From NCBI GenBank assembly GCA_023525715.1, contig CM042016.1, positions 60,611,882 through 60,675,881 of the forward strand: DNA of 64,000 nucleotides. The letters are read 5' to 3'. The notes beneath the pieces are model-generated. The model saw nothing but the letters and a program-made list of their open reading frames with translations. It was not told the DNA's origin and did not search any database. A program made the position numbers and the translations under genes. Positions 32,966 through 44,392 of the stretch are shown piece after piece; position 1 is the stretch's first letter, and each line of letters opens with the position of its first letter. The stretch comes from Cichorium intybus (Eukaryota > Streptophyta > Magnoliopsida > Asterales > Asteraceae).

Positions 32966-33344
32966 TGTAAGTCCCAAATTCGATCTAAAAAGGTATCAAT
33001 CACACAATGTTCAGTTGGTGCGGAAATCCAATTGAACAATAATCAAGAAAAACAAGAAATAAGATGAACAACTAAAGTTAAATGATCAAATCCACTCGTT
33101 ATATTGATTGGAACGACCGGTACACAATGATCAGAAAAAAAACACTAAACGTGCTCTACCTTTGCTCCCCCTCTACTTGTGATCCGCCAACAAACCCCAC
33201 AAACACGCCTCACATACACCTTATATACTAGACTACTAAACAAGCCTATTACATTGTAAGCCCAAATACACAAACAACCCAAAAAGCCCAAAATACCTAT
33301 AAGACCAGGAACCAAAGCATAAACCACCAAGAGGGGTCCCAACA
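32966..33344 (-). repeat. 5' LTR of element A-B (379 bp)
   Basis: On the plus strand it starts TGTAAGTCCC and ends GGGTCCCAACA, followed by TGGAT, matching the duplication left of the other LTR. Confidence 0.9.
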
Positions 33345-33475
33345 TGGATCTTTTTAGAAAAACAAGAAATTGATTTCTAATACAATTACGGAAACCTAGA
33401 TCTAGAAACTGACCTTGATCTGGACCTGTAAGAATGAGATTCAAATTTGTATTAACAGGTTTTCGTGCTGAACCT

Positions 33476-33487
33476 ACTCTGATACCA
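33476..33487 (-). other. Primer-binding site of element H
   Basis: Minus strand TGGTATCAGAGT directly abutting the LTR end CCAAAACA. The leader continues to 33350, is interrupted by element A-B, and resumes at 25466 just before the gag ATG. Confidence 0.75.
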
Positions 33488-36400
33488 TGTTTTGGATACG
33501 AAATTCAACCAATGACTAAGTATGAACAAGTAATCAGAAGGATTCATTCAACAATATAATCAACACACTGACAAAGATAACTAAGAACAATTGTGAACAC
33601 AAGAATTGAGTAGAACAAGTGTCGAATGCTTTAGTATTGCAATTAGGGTTTTACAATAGGGTAAATATTATGCACACTCGACACATATGGTATCACTGAT
33701 ATTTATACGTGATCAGTGATACCAATAGTACAAAAAGATATACTGAATATTATATACTAGTACTATCCAATAGGAATGCAGCAACGTGCAACGCGTAGTC
33801 TGCCAAAAGTGCGGGAAGTTGGATAAGGCTTGTTATTGGAATACCTTCAAATCATCCAGAGTAAATCCTTCAGACCTTCGGGTATTGGACTCAGGTTTCG
33901 CAGTGGATGAGATCTTTAGATGGGGAAAACACTTCAGCACAAAATTATTCTCAACAGATTCGGACCCAAGTCATATGAAATTGGCATTTCCATCTTGGTG
34001 ATGATCTTGAGTGAATGGAATAAGTACCTAACACTTATAAAATATGAATAAATGAATCTACTAACTATAATTGTTGGTAAAATGATGGTCATGCATTAAG
34101 GGGTTCAGGGATGAGGCATGGTGCAAGAAAATAATGAAGAAATAAAACATTGATAAGTAATTATATAATGATACATAAATTTCTTTCTAAGTAATGGTAC
34201 ATATGAGAATGGAGGCCGTTCTAAGGAGAAGGGACCTTGATTGTTGCTTTTCCCTTGTGGTAATCTACTGCTGTATATCAGGTTTATTTTTCACAACATT
34301 GTACGGATGTTGTGCATGCTTTACTATAGCTCGTGTGTGCTTATAGGATATTTGTGTCTAGTGCTAGGTTGTTTGGAATCCTAGTGTGTGTGTGAATGTG
34401 TATACATGTGTCACTAGGAGGTTAAATGTGTAGTGTGTGTGGGGATAGTTGTGTACAGACCAATATTGCCCGAATAGATACACGGAGGAAGATTGAGACT
34501 AGTTTGTTCCTTAAAAAAGGTGTTAGCTGATTCGGACCCAAAGTCATGTGTAATTGGCAATTCCATCTTGGTGGATATCATGAGTGAAGGGAATGAGTAC
34601 CTAACACTTATAAAATATGAATAAATGCATCTACTAACTATAATTGTTGGTAAATTGATAGTAATACATTAAGGGGTTCATGGGTGAGACATGGTGCAAC
34701 ACAATAATGAAGAAATGAAACAATGATAAATAATTATATAATGATACATAAATTCCATTCCAAGTAGTGATACATATAGGAATGTACGCTATATTAAGTA
34801 GGAGTGACCTTGATTACTACTTTGCCTTTGTGGTAATATAATGTTGTATATCAGTTGATTTTCTCACTACATTCTACTAATGATGTGCATCCTTTACTAT
34901 AGCTCGTGTGTGTTTATGGGATATTTGTGGGTTTTGCTAGGTTGTTTCGAATCCGAGTGTGTGCGTGTATGTGTGTGTGTGTGAATGTGTATACATGTGG
35001 TACTAGGAGGTTAAATGTCTAGTGTATGTAGAGATAGTTATGTACATAGCAATATTGTGCCACAAGATAAACAAAGCAATATTGAGACTAGTTTGTTCCT
35101 TATAAAGGGTCTTAGCTGATTCGAACCCTAAGTCATGTGAAAGTTGCATGTCCATCTTGGTGGTGATCTTGAGTGAAGGGAATGAGTACCTAACACTTAT
35201 AAAATATGAATAAATGCATCTACTAACTATAATTGTTGGTAAAATGATGGTCAACATTAAGGAGCTCATGGATGAGGCATGGTGCAAGACAATAATGAAG
35301 AAATAAAGCAATGATAAGTAATTATATAATGATACATAAATTCCATTCTATGTAGTGAAATTTAAGGGAATGTAGGTCGTATTAAAGAGGAAGGACCTTG
35401 ATTACTACTTTGCCTTTGTGGTAATCTACTATTTCATATCAGTTGAGCTTCTCACTACATTATACTGATGTTATGCATCCTTTACTATAGCTCGTATGTT
35501 TTTAAGGGATTTTTGTGGGTAGTGCTAGTTTGTTTCGAATCCTAGTGTGTGTGTGCATGTGTATGTATGTTGTAATAGGAGGTTAAATGTCTAGTGTATG
35601 TGGAGGTAGTTGTGTACAGAGCAAGATTGCCCAGCAAGATACATAGGGCAAGATTGAGACTAGTTTATTCCTTAAAAAGGATCTTAGCTGATTCGGACCT
35701 TAAGTCATATTAAATTGTAATGAGTACCTAACACTTATAAAATATAAATAAATGCATTTACTAACTATAATTGTTGGTAAAATGATGGTCATACATTAAG
35801 GGGTTCAGGGATGAGGCATGGTCTAAGACAATAATGAAGATATAAAACATTGATAAGTAATTATATAATGATACATAAATTCCATTCTAAGTAATGGTAC
35901 ATATAGGAATGTAGCTTGTTTAAGGAGGAGGGACCTTAATTATTGCTTTTCCCTTGTGGTAATCTACTCCTGTATATCAGGTTTGTTTCTTACAACATTG
36001 TATGGATGTTGTTCATCCTTTACTATAGCTCGTGTGTGCTTATTGTGTCTAGTGCTAGGTTGTTTGAAATCCTAGTGTGTGTGAATGTGTATCCATGTGT
36101 CACTAAGAGGTTAAATGTCTAATTTATGTGGGGATAGTTGTGTACAGACCAATATTACCCGAATAGATACACGGAGGAAGATTGACACTAGTTTGTTCCT
36201 TAAAAAGGGTGTTAGCTGATTCGAACCCTAAGTCATGTCAAATTAGCATTTCCATCTTGATGGTGATCTTGAGTGAAGGGAATGAGTACCTAACACTTTT
36301 AAAATATGAATAAATGCATCTACTAACTATTATTGTTATTAAAATGATGGTAATACATTAAGTGTTCATGGGCGAGACATGGTGCAAGATAATTATGAAG

Positions 36401-38352
36401 AAATAAAACAATGATAAGTAATTATATAATGATACATAAATTTCGTTCTAAGTAGTGAAAGATATGGGAATGTAGGTCGTATTAAGGAGGAGGGACCTTG
36501 ATTACTATTTTTCCTTTGTGGTAATCTACTGTTGTATATCAATTGAGTTTTTCACTACATTACTATGTTGTGTATCCTTTAGTATAGCTCTTGTGTGTTT
36601 AAGGGATATTTGTGGGTAGTGCTAGGTTGTTTCGAATCCTAGTGTGTGTATGAATGTGTATACATGTGCTACGAGGAGGTTAGATGTCTAGTGTATGTAG
36701 AGATAGTTGTGTACAGAGCAATATTTCCCATGAATACACAGAGCAATATTGAGACTAGTTTGTTCCTTAAAAAGGGTCCTAGCTTATTCGGACCCTAAGT
36801 CATGTCAAATTGGCATTTCCCTCTTGGTGGTGAGCTTGAGTGAAGGGAATCAGTACATAACACTTATAAAATATGAATAAATGCATATACTAACAATAAT
36901 TGTTGGTAAATGATGGTCATACATTAAGGGTTCATGGGTGAGACATGGTGCAAGACAATAATGAAGAAATACAACAAGGATAAGTAATTATATAATGATA
37001 TATAAATTCAATTCTAAGTAGTTGTACATATGGGAATGTAGCTTATTTTAAGGAGGAGAAACATTGATTACTACTTTGCCCTTGTGGTAATCTACTGCTC
37101 TATATCAGGTGAGTTTCTCACTACATTATATTAATGTTGTGATTCCTTTATAATAGTTTGTGTGTGTTTATGGGATATTTGTAGGTAGTGCTGGGTTGTT
37201 TGGAATGATAGTGTGTCTATGAATGTGTATGCATGTCGTACTAAGAGTTAAATATCTAGTGTATGTGGAGGTAGTTGTGTACACAGCAAGATTGTCGGAC
37301 ACGATACACGGAGCAAGATTGAGGCTAGTTTGTTTCTTAAAAAGGGTCTTAGCTGATTCAGACCCTACATCATGTGAAATTGGCATTTCCATCTTGACGA
37401 TCTCGAGTGAATGGAATGAGTACCTAATAGTTATAAAATATGAATAAATGCATCTACTAACTATAATTTTCGGTAAACGTTGGCCATACATTAAGGGATT
37501 CATGGATGAGACACGGTGCAAGACAATAATGAATAAATAAAACTAATGATAATTAATTATATAATGATACATAAATTAGTAGTGGTACATATGGGAATGT
37601 AGGTCGTTTTAAGTAGGAGGGACCTTGATTACTACTTTGCCCTTATGGTCATCTGCTACTATATATCAGGTGAGTTTTTCACTACATTGTACTGATGTTG
37701 TGCACGCTTTACTATAGCTCGTGTATGCTTATAGGATATTTGTGGGTAGTGGTAGGTTGTTTGGAATCCTAGTGTGTGTGTGTGTGAATGTGTATGTATG
37801 TGGTAATAGGAGGTTAAATGTCTAGTGTTGTGGAGGTAGTTGTGTACAGAGCAAGATTGTCTGGCAAGATACACAAAGCGAGATTGTATGCACGTTGAGA
37901 GTGCTGACTAGCTAGTAAGATACACTAGCAAGATTGTATGCATGGCTCGAGGTGCTGACCAAGATGGCATGGCTAAGCATACAAGGGGATTTGACTAGGG
38001 TTTACTGTGATATGATGTTGTGTTCTTTCTCTTCAAAGTACTTTGTATGTGTTGGAACTCACTAAGATTTGTGCTTACCCTTTCCTTATTCAGTCACTAT
38101 TTTAGGTACTTCGGGTACGAAGGATGGCAAGCCATGACGTGTATAAACTGTCCTGCTTCTTTGGAGTTTATGGTTGGATTGTTGAAGTTCCGCTGATATT
38201 TACGTATGATGACATTTATTTGTTTTAAATTTTTGGACTTTCCTTAAGTTATTGCGAACTTAATTACCGTGATTTTTCAAATGAAACCTATTGTCTTAAA
38301 ACATTTTAAATTTATTGTAGAATCTGAGATGCCTTATTGACGTATCCCAACA
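33488..38352 (-). repeat. Proposed giant 5' LTR of element H containing a tandem array
   Basis: The left end is fixed by the PBS (plus strand TGTTTTGGATACG). The best partner for the other end is at 38341-38352 (CGTATCCCAACA), which gives inverted termini TGTTGGGATACG / TGTTTTGGATACG. A minus-strand TATAAATA lies at 33702-33709 with an inverted CCAAT word about 60 nt upstream. If correct the LTR is about 4.9 kb and the tandem array sits in U3. The alternative is a short LTR ending near 33790 next to an unrelated satellite array. The left 300 bp are secure; the full extent is an inference. Confidence 0.45.
33957..37900. repeat. Tandem array, about seven copies of a ~570-bp unit
   Basis: The phrase GATTCGGACCC..AAGTCAT recurs at about 33957, 34529, 35114, 35689, 36216, 36783 and 37351 (intervals 572, 585, 575, 527, 567, 568). 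Each unit contains CCTAACACTTATAAAATATG, ATGATGGTCATACATTAAGG, AATTATATAATGATACATAA, GTGGTAATCTACTG and a (TG)n tract followed by AATGTGTATACATGTG. Units differ by substitutions and short indels, so the array is not freshly amplified. It has no coding content. Confidence 0.9.
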
Positions 38353-38371
38353 ATTTTGACTAGTCAAAATT
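38352..38371. promoter_or_regulatory. Perfect 20-bp palindrome
   Basis: AATTTTGACTAGTCAAAATT, with two inverted TTGAC (W-box core) words, exactly at the proposed end of the element H LTR and 0.8 kb upstream of the cysteine-rich peptide gene. Confidence 0.6.
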
Positions 38372-39088
38372 TGAAAATGTCTAAAATACCCTTACTCAAT
38401 TATGCCTTAGATATATTTACGCTTTTACACCCAGATTCTTCCTTATTTTTCAACAATCGTAACTCCTAAATATTAAACGCCATTTTTGCAAGATTTATAT
38501 CTTTAGAACGGTGAGAATAAGCTTTACAACTTCTGTTACTTCCTTATGTCTGAAATTATATAAATTTTCTTTATAGACCCTCAAACATGAGCGTTTAGCA
38601 ATTTTGTTACTTTTTGTCTATTTTTAACCTATATAACTTCCTCGTTATACCTCAAACAACTTCATTCTTTTTCCTATATATTAGTTATTTCATGTATTAC
38701 AATAGTCAACTTGTTGACTTTTACCAAGTCCTTTTAGATATTTAGATAATAATTTTTAGAGATTGTTCAATAATTACTTCATTTTTGTCCAGAATTTTTC
38801 ATTTGGTCGGTATGTCTTTAACAGTAAATGCATTAATCTCTATATTTTACAATCTTTTACCATTTTTCCCTTGGATTTACTTTCCGTTTATACAAAAAAT
38901 TTAATTGTCACAAATACAACACAATATGCACATAAATACTACAATGCATTTCCATCGTGAAGTTGAGTATATACATACACTTAGATGAGACATACGTCAA
39001 ACATATTATTTGACAGTTTTCATTAAATTAATTTTTTATAAATTAAGATTGGAAAAGAAAAAATTACTTCTCATTCCTAAAACCCACA
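38372..39088. other. Upstream region of the cysteine-rich peptide gene
   Basis: AT-rich, no transposon domain or terminal repeat recognised; likely upstream regulatory sequence. Confidence 0.4.
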
Positions 39089-39096
39089 TATAAATA
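39089..39096 (+). promoter_or_regulatory. TATA box of the cysteine-rich peptide gene
   Basis: TATAAATA about 91 nt before the ATG, giving a 5' leader of about 55-60 nt. Confidence 0.6.
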
Positions 39097-39179
39097 TAAG
39101 GTTTTTTTAGAATTGTGGTTCATTGAATGCTTGCCAAATGAGAAATAAGTAAAAGTAGTCAAAGAGAGCAATCAAGATA

Positions 39180-39541
39180 ATGACAAAACACTTCGAATCA
39201 CATGTGATCGTCGTTTGTTTATGTTTCCTCATATTGCTTGGTTCTCTCCAATGTATAGTTCCTATTAGTGTTTTATTTTTCACATATTGCATCTTTTTAA
39301 TTTCAATTGATTTCATAGCTAATAGTGTCGTTTTGGTTTCTTAGGTAGCAAAATTACGATCAGCAATATAAAACCTGTTATGCAGCTTCGATGTCCCAAC
39401 CCCTCGACGTGCACAACACAAGATGAAGATGGTCTATGGTGCTGTTGTAACAACCCCCATTCCACATGTGCTTTTTCTTCTGTTGCTGAATGTAAGACAA
39501 CATGTAACAAAATTACAAAATGTTGTTATACAAACATGTAA
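39180..39541 (+). CDS. Small secreted cysteine-rich peptide, two exons
   Basis: Exon 1 starts at ATG 39180 and encodes MTKHFESH followed by the hydrophobic core VIVVCLCFLILLGSLQC, a clear signal peptide. Exon 2 is 39345-39541, after the acceptor TTTCTTAG. Two donors give the same phase 1 join: GTGTTT at 39268 (77-nt intron, 94 residues) and GTATAG at 39253 (92-nt intron, 89 residues). The mature part has ten cysteines in the order C-x5-C-x8-CCC-x6-C-x7-C-x3-C-x4-CC, with a Trp just before the CCC. That spacing recalls secreted embryo-surrounding-factor/MEG-type peptides, but I cannot confirm the family. The reading frame is complete with a TAA, and a TATA box and AATAAA flank it. Extracellular signalling or defence is inferred from class only. 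Confidence 0.72.
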
Positions 39542-39574
39542 CTGCTCTTATATCGATAAATATGTAATGAAGTA

Positions 39575-39580
39575 AATAAA
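39575..39580 (+). terminator. Polyadenylation signal of the peptide gene
   Basis: AATAAA 34 nt after the stop codon. Confidence 0.55.
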
Positions 39581-40009
39581 GTATCGTTAGTCCACATCAT
39601 GGATTGACAAATATTTCTTTTGTTTCAAATAAAAAATATGCCAGTTTTGGGATATTTTGAACAAAGACAAATTACGTTCCATGTGTATATTTTAATCTAA
39701 GTTTATTTATTATTATAATGTAATCATTATAGGTAATAAGTTTTCGGTGCTTGAATTTACAATCTTTAATATGACATATTTCAATATCAAATCAACTCAT
39801 TATTTTTTTAATAAGTATACAAATTACCTCCGATTATAAAAAAATAGTTATATCCGCAACCATTTTTTTCTAAAACAACCAAATAATGATTTTATTCAAA
39901 ACACAAGACTCACAAGAAATTCCTCTTGTCTAAATTACAAATTTCATGGAATAAGACAAGGATTTTTCAATCGATCAAATGAAGAAAATATATATTCTAT
40001 ATGTCACGT
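39581..40009. other. AT-rich region downstream of the peptide gene
   Basis: No ORF. The last ~110 bp (TTTTATTCAAAACACAAGAC onward) resemble the R/U5 part of Copia LTRs read on the minus strand and may belong to the element E LTR. Confidence 0.35.
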
Positions 40010-40417
40010 AACCCAAGAATAAGACATAGCCACTAATTCTGCTCATGCTATTGATGTGGGAGCATAAACTCCATTCATGTGTTTTGAGGAGCGGGAAAAA
40101 TTATTGGAATTCTATGAAAGAGTTAACGTTACAGTGAATACAGCAATGCAAAAAGAATGTACTATCATCTAGGGTTGAACGAGTTTAAATGCTAAGATCT
40201 AATAGGATAAACATGTAATCCTATTAGTTACAAATAAGTACAGACCCTAGACATTATCTCTAATTAACAGATAAGTACAAAATATAACTGTCATTTAACC
40301 ACTTCTGATAAACTTCACAACTTCGTATCAGAACACCAACTTCGGATGAACCTCTCACTTCGGATAGGAACATGTACACTTCGGATGTCAAATCTCATCA
40401 CAATCAGAATCCTAACA
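40010..40417 (-). repeat. 3' LTR of Copia element E (left edge uncertain)
   Basis: On the minus strand it starts TGTTAGGATTCTG at 40417, directly after a purine tract. The left end could not be fixed and may lie as far as about 39890. Four ACTTCGGAT-type words occur at 40320, 40339, 40357 and 40378 (the first is ACTTCGTAT) with 18-21 bp spacing. Confidence 0.6.
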
Positions 40418-40433
40418 TTCTCCCCCTTTGTGG
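40418..40433 (-). other. Polypurine tract of element E
   Basis: Minus strand CCACAAAGGGGGAGAA immediately before the LTR. Confidence 0.8.
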
Positions 40434-40439
40434 TGAAGA

Positions 40440-43400
40440 TGCAAGGTATCCGAAGTCTATAACATGTAAAAGGCTTTGATGAGTTCCTTCCAAACAGCAA
40501 TCCACCAGATCAAATTATCACACAACTCCTTCTTCGCATCGTCTGTGTTTTCATTGTTCATCGTTACCCTTGTCACCATTCCTTCCAAGAAAGTTGTTGG
40601 AAATTTCTCCTTCTCATTCATATCAAAGAACAACTTCTACATCGCCCTTTTTATTGTGAGTTTTCCCCTATAGACAACTCCCCAAGGCTTTTGCAAAATC
40701 TTTGCATCACTGATTTTGGATATACCTGTAACCTCCTTATCCGCAGCTGGAACAGATTCCTTGAACAATTTTGCAACCTCATAATCATATAGAGAGAAGT
40801 TTCGAAGATACAAACCCATAAACCTTCCTATAAGCCTTTGACGTTTTGTAAGACTCACTTGCTTGGATATCGTCGTCTGAGTTAAGCTGTAAAATCTTTC
40901 AACAAGGACAATAAAGTCGTTTGGATTCATCAGAGGAAAGTCAGCAACAGTTAATGAACTCTCTATCTTTTGTTCTCCTCTTCGTACATAATAAGTGTAA
41001 TTTTGATATAATTCTTCAAATAGTTCTCCCGTCTCGATTCTGTATATCCCAACAATCTTTAAGCATGATCAGACATGAGTTTGATCAACACCAAGGTTCG
41101 CATGAAACCTGGCTTTTTGTTCTTGAAACTTTCTTTTCTCAATAGAATCAAACTCAATGTCGTAAACATTTGCTGCAAAGAGCGTCAGATTGAATGGAAC
41201 ATCAAGTTGCTGCTCTATAGTATTTTCAATACTGTACGATACTAATGGCACTTGGTTAAACATCTCCACGCTGGTAAAAGCTAATGACATGATTGTCTCA
41301 TATGTCCATATTTTGTTCACTGGACCCAAGACTTCTTTCTTTCCCATACGATCTCTTGAAATCATATACAAGTGCCTCAGCTTCTCATACTCATCAGCCT
41401 TCTGCTTATTATGATCAGTCTTGGACAAATCTTATGCTATTTTCTTTCCTTTATCTACAGAAGGTCCTGATTCTGGTTGAACTTGGGAGGTGGTTGTATT
41501 TTGTTGAAGTGGATGATGGTGCAGAACTAGCTCTGTTTTTAACTCCACTCGAAAATCTTTTTATGATACTCGTGGTGGATTCGGTGGAAATTGGAGTGGA
41601 TAATGGACGTCCCTAAGCGAGAGGAATTGTGGTTGATGGTAATGTAGCAGAAATTGTTGTGGAGGAAGGTGCTGAAGTAAATCCAAAGAAAGGTTTAGCT
41701 GTTTGAGTACCTGTGGTGGTAATTGTTGTTTGAGTGAGCGGTGCAAAGGCTGTTATGGTTTCGGTTGGTATGAAGATGGTTTGCTTTTGTTGTGTTGACC
41801 TTCTAGTTGGTCGAGAAACCTCTCCCCCTTGTGATGAAGCATGGACGGGCTTTAGAGCACTCGGTAACCGACTGACCAACGCAAGAAGGGGAGCGATATT
41901 CTTTCAGATTGACTCAGTTGTTTGAGATACCAAGATTTTCATTTGCTGGTCAGATATCTTCTGTGCCTCCTGATACACATGCAATTCGTGCACCTTCGGT
42001 TCATATTCAGCAATTTTCTTATTCACAGTATCCAGATCCGTCCGCAAGCTTGTGAGTTGGACATCAAAATCCTTAGCACTTCGTTTAGATAAATTTTCAA
42101 CCGAAGTGGTCAATGAAGTAAGCTTTGCTTGAACTTCAGTGTGGGCAGTATTGAGCTTCGTGACCACTTCGTTGAGTTTTTCAATGTGTTGTTCCTAAAT
42201 GTGCTGGGTTTTCTCTTCTATCATCTTTTCAACTACCTTACAACGCAACTCAACTTTCTCCAAGACATCTCGAGTCATTTTCTTAACATCACTTTCTATC
42301 AGCTTCACTGCAGCATCAATATTCTTGTTCACTTTTTTGGTGATTGACCCTTAAAACGATGTAAGTGACTCAGACATCAGTTCAGCATTAACCCCAGACC
42401 CTTTATCCGAAGTATACGTTGTCTGGGCTTGAATTCGAAGATTCAACTTTGTATTTAGTTGGCGGAATTGTTTCATTGACACTAGGCTTGTGTCTGGTTC
42501 ATCATCATCTTTGTCTTGAATTTGGACAGGAGTAGTTTCAAAGTAATCTTTGTCACTTTTATTAGTTTCATGGGAGGATGGAGAATCGGCCATATCATCC
42601 ATGAAGAAGGAACGTGTAAGAGGAGGAACTTCGGTTGTGGAAGTGACAAAGGGTGTTTTGTATTTTGGTGGTGGGAATGGTGGATCTTTGGCAGTTTGAT
42701 CATTTGATGTGAGACTTGTGTCCACATTAGATGTGTTCAGAGGGGTCTCAATATGACTTTTCTCCACATAAGATGTTTCGACAGAGATCATATGTGCGGA
42801 CCACCAGATTATAGATTAAGGAAACAATGGGATCAGAAGGTGGTATCGTGGAAGTAGTATCTTTTGGTGCTGATGGAGGGATCATTGTATCCTTTGGATG
42901 AGAATATTCTTCTTCTTCATCATCATCTTCGGATCTGGGTGTTGATGGTCTTGAGGACTGAGCTGGTTTCTTTCTTGATGGTTTACTGGCTTGTGTCTTC
43001 TTTCTTGCCCTGGTTTTCTTAGCTTGAGGTTCGGATGGTTCAGTTGTACCTTTTTGCTTACCACCCTTGGCCTTAGGCAGTTCCGATTCCACCACCCTTT
43101 GAAAGACTCGAAGAGGGTGTGGGATGGTGAGTATTTGACGATAAGCGATTAGTGTAAAATTGTTAGAAGAAACTTTGCAAAACATCGCTTCAGGGATTTG
43201 TGCCACAAAGTCCATGTGTTCATCCGAAGGGGAACCCATCGAAACATGAGCATATGCAGCTTGGACTATTATAGCCCAGAACCGTGCGGATGTGATGTCA
43301 GTGGACCTTCGGATGATTCAAATACGCAGCTTGGACTATTAGTATATGCTCATCGAAACATGAGCATATACAGGAAGATCCTTAGGCACTAGGACCTTCT

Positions 43401-43958
43401 CATGAGCATATGCAGCTTGGACTATTATAGCCCAGAACCGTGCGGATGTGATGTCAGTGGCACGCTTCGGATGATTCAAATACGCAAGACAATCAGACCA
43501 TAAAATACCAGCATAATCAACATGACAATTGTAGTAGATACCGTAATGAAGTTAGAGAAAGGTGTACGAAGCGGAATCCAAGTCAGAGGTCCTTCCGGAG
43601 AGGCTCCTCAGTATTATACTGAAAGAATTTTGCCTAAACCGAAGGCAAGTGTTTCTTCTTGAAAAGGCTCATAGATCGCGTGACAGGCGTATGACCCATT
43701 TTGTTCAGCATGTTGAGTATTTCCGATTGAGAGGCCATCTAAAACGTTCCAGTGGCTGGTTATCGGAGAACCCTTGCGAATTGCTCTTTGCCCACCGTTA
43801 TCGTCTTCTTGGTTTTATTTGTAATGAGTATCTCGAAAGTGATAGATTGACTGTCCACATTCAGACGGGCAGAATGATGAGCACGATCCACCCATATCTT
43901 CGGAACTTGTGGATTTGCAATCATGGCGTACCCCAATGGAGAGTGTTGTAAGCAAACA
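40440..43958 (-). pseudogene. Accessory ORF of element E, main part
   Basis: Continuation of the ORF that starts at 60803, resumed left of element C-D with CLQHSPLGYAMIANPQVPKIWVD. A rearranged stretch at 43240-43490 follows. The next block starts MDFVAQIPEAMFCKVSSN and carries a Lys/Arg/Ser/Pro-rich basic stretch and an Asp/Glu run. A Ser/Thr/Pro-rich disordered region and a coiled coil at 42340-41904 (LNTAHTEVQAKLTSLTTSVE) come next. The C-terminal blocks are 41428-41069 (IWTYETIMSLAFTSVEMF) and 40930-40637 (DFIVLVERFYSLTQTTISK). Stops and frameshifts occur at every block boundary. Its place before the PPT equals that of the accessory ORF in element A-B. The function is unknown. Confidence 0.6.
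43245..43486. repeat. Rearranged direct repeat with 12-bp hairpin inside the accessory ORF
   Basis: An ~85-bp unit starting CATGAGCATATGCAGC occurs at 43245 and 43401 (156 bp apart), with a partial copy between. GTATATGCTCAT and its exact complement flank a 6-nt loop at 43342-43371. Confidence 0.8.
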
Positions 43959-44378
43959 TGTAGGTCCACAATAATCCTAGATCTACTTGGTATCAATCAA
44001 ATCACAAGAACAAAATAAGAACAAGGAGATTAAACTTCAATGCACACCTTTGATTAAACAAAAAGGTTTAGTACATAAGTTCTTTGGTTGCTAGAACAAT
44101 CAATATTCTCTCTCTAATTAGCACACACTTCGAGACAACCCACCCCCAAAATGACGGCTCATAGAGCCTTAAATACCCTACGCCTAAAACCCCAGCAACC
44201 CTAAGCCCATGAACCGAACAACAAACCCACATGGTTTGCCGATCAAAGGACCAGACCGAACAACCAATGGGTTGTTCGGTCCATACTGAAAAACCCAAAT
44301 AACCCTATATCTTTGACTTTTAACATATTTAGTCCGTATAAAATGCAAATAATAAACCAATTAAAATAATTCCTAACA
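43959..44378 (-). repeat. 3' LTR of element C-D (420 bp)
   Basis: Contains a TTGTTCGGT word and its complement that are deleted from the other LTR (389 bp). Followed on the plus strand by ATCTCCCCCTTGGT, the complement of the PPT (44379-44392). Confidence 0.9.
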
Positions 44379-44392
44379 ATCTCCCCCTTGGT

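Larger units (their letters stand above)
25472..33344 (-). mobile_element. Pol-less Copia element A-B
   Basis: LTRs at 25472-25846 and 32966-33344 share TGTAAG...CCCAACA termini and are about 8% diverged by eye. A perfect TGGAT duplication lies at 25467-25471 and 33345-33349. PBS adjoins the right LTR and PPT the left, so transcription runs right to left. Inside are a leader with short repeats, gag C-terminal and protease remnants (30890-32450), a spacer, and the accessory ORF (25878-28447). No integrase, RT or RNase H was found. It was inserted into the leader of element H, between its PBS and gag ATG. Confidence 0.9.

Noticed and set aside
33786..34001. 71-codon ORF beginning with a CxxC motif
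   Set aside because: It lies at the edge of the tandem array, has no homology I recognise, and partially overlaps the first repeat unit.
33957..37900. CRISPR-like array
   Set aside because: Units are ~570 bp, directly adjacent and without unique spacers, in plant DNA; this is a tandem repeat.
33488..38352. A DNA transposon bounded by TGTTTTGGATACG / CGTATCCCAACA inverted repeats
   Set aside because: A PBS abuts the left terminus and a TATA box lies inside in matching orientation, which fits an LTR better. No transposase was seen.
43562..43951. 129-codon plus-strand ORF
   Set aside because: It is antisense to the accessory ORF of element E, whose minus-strand reading continues in frame across the C-D insertion.
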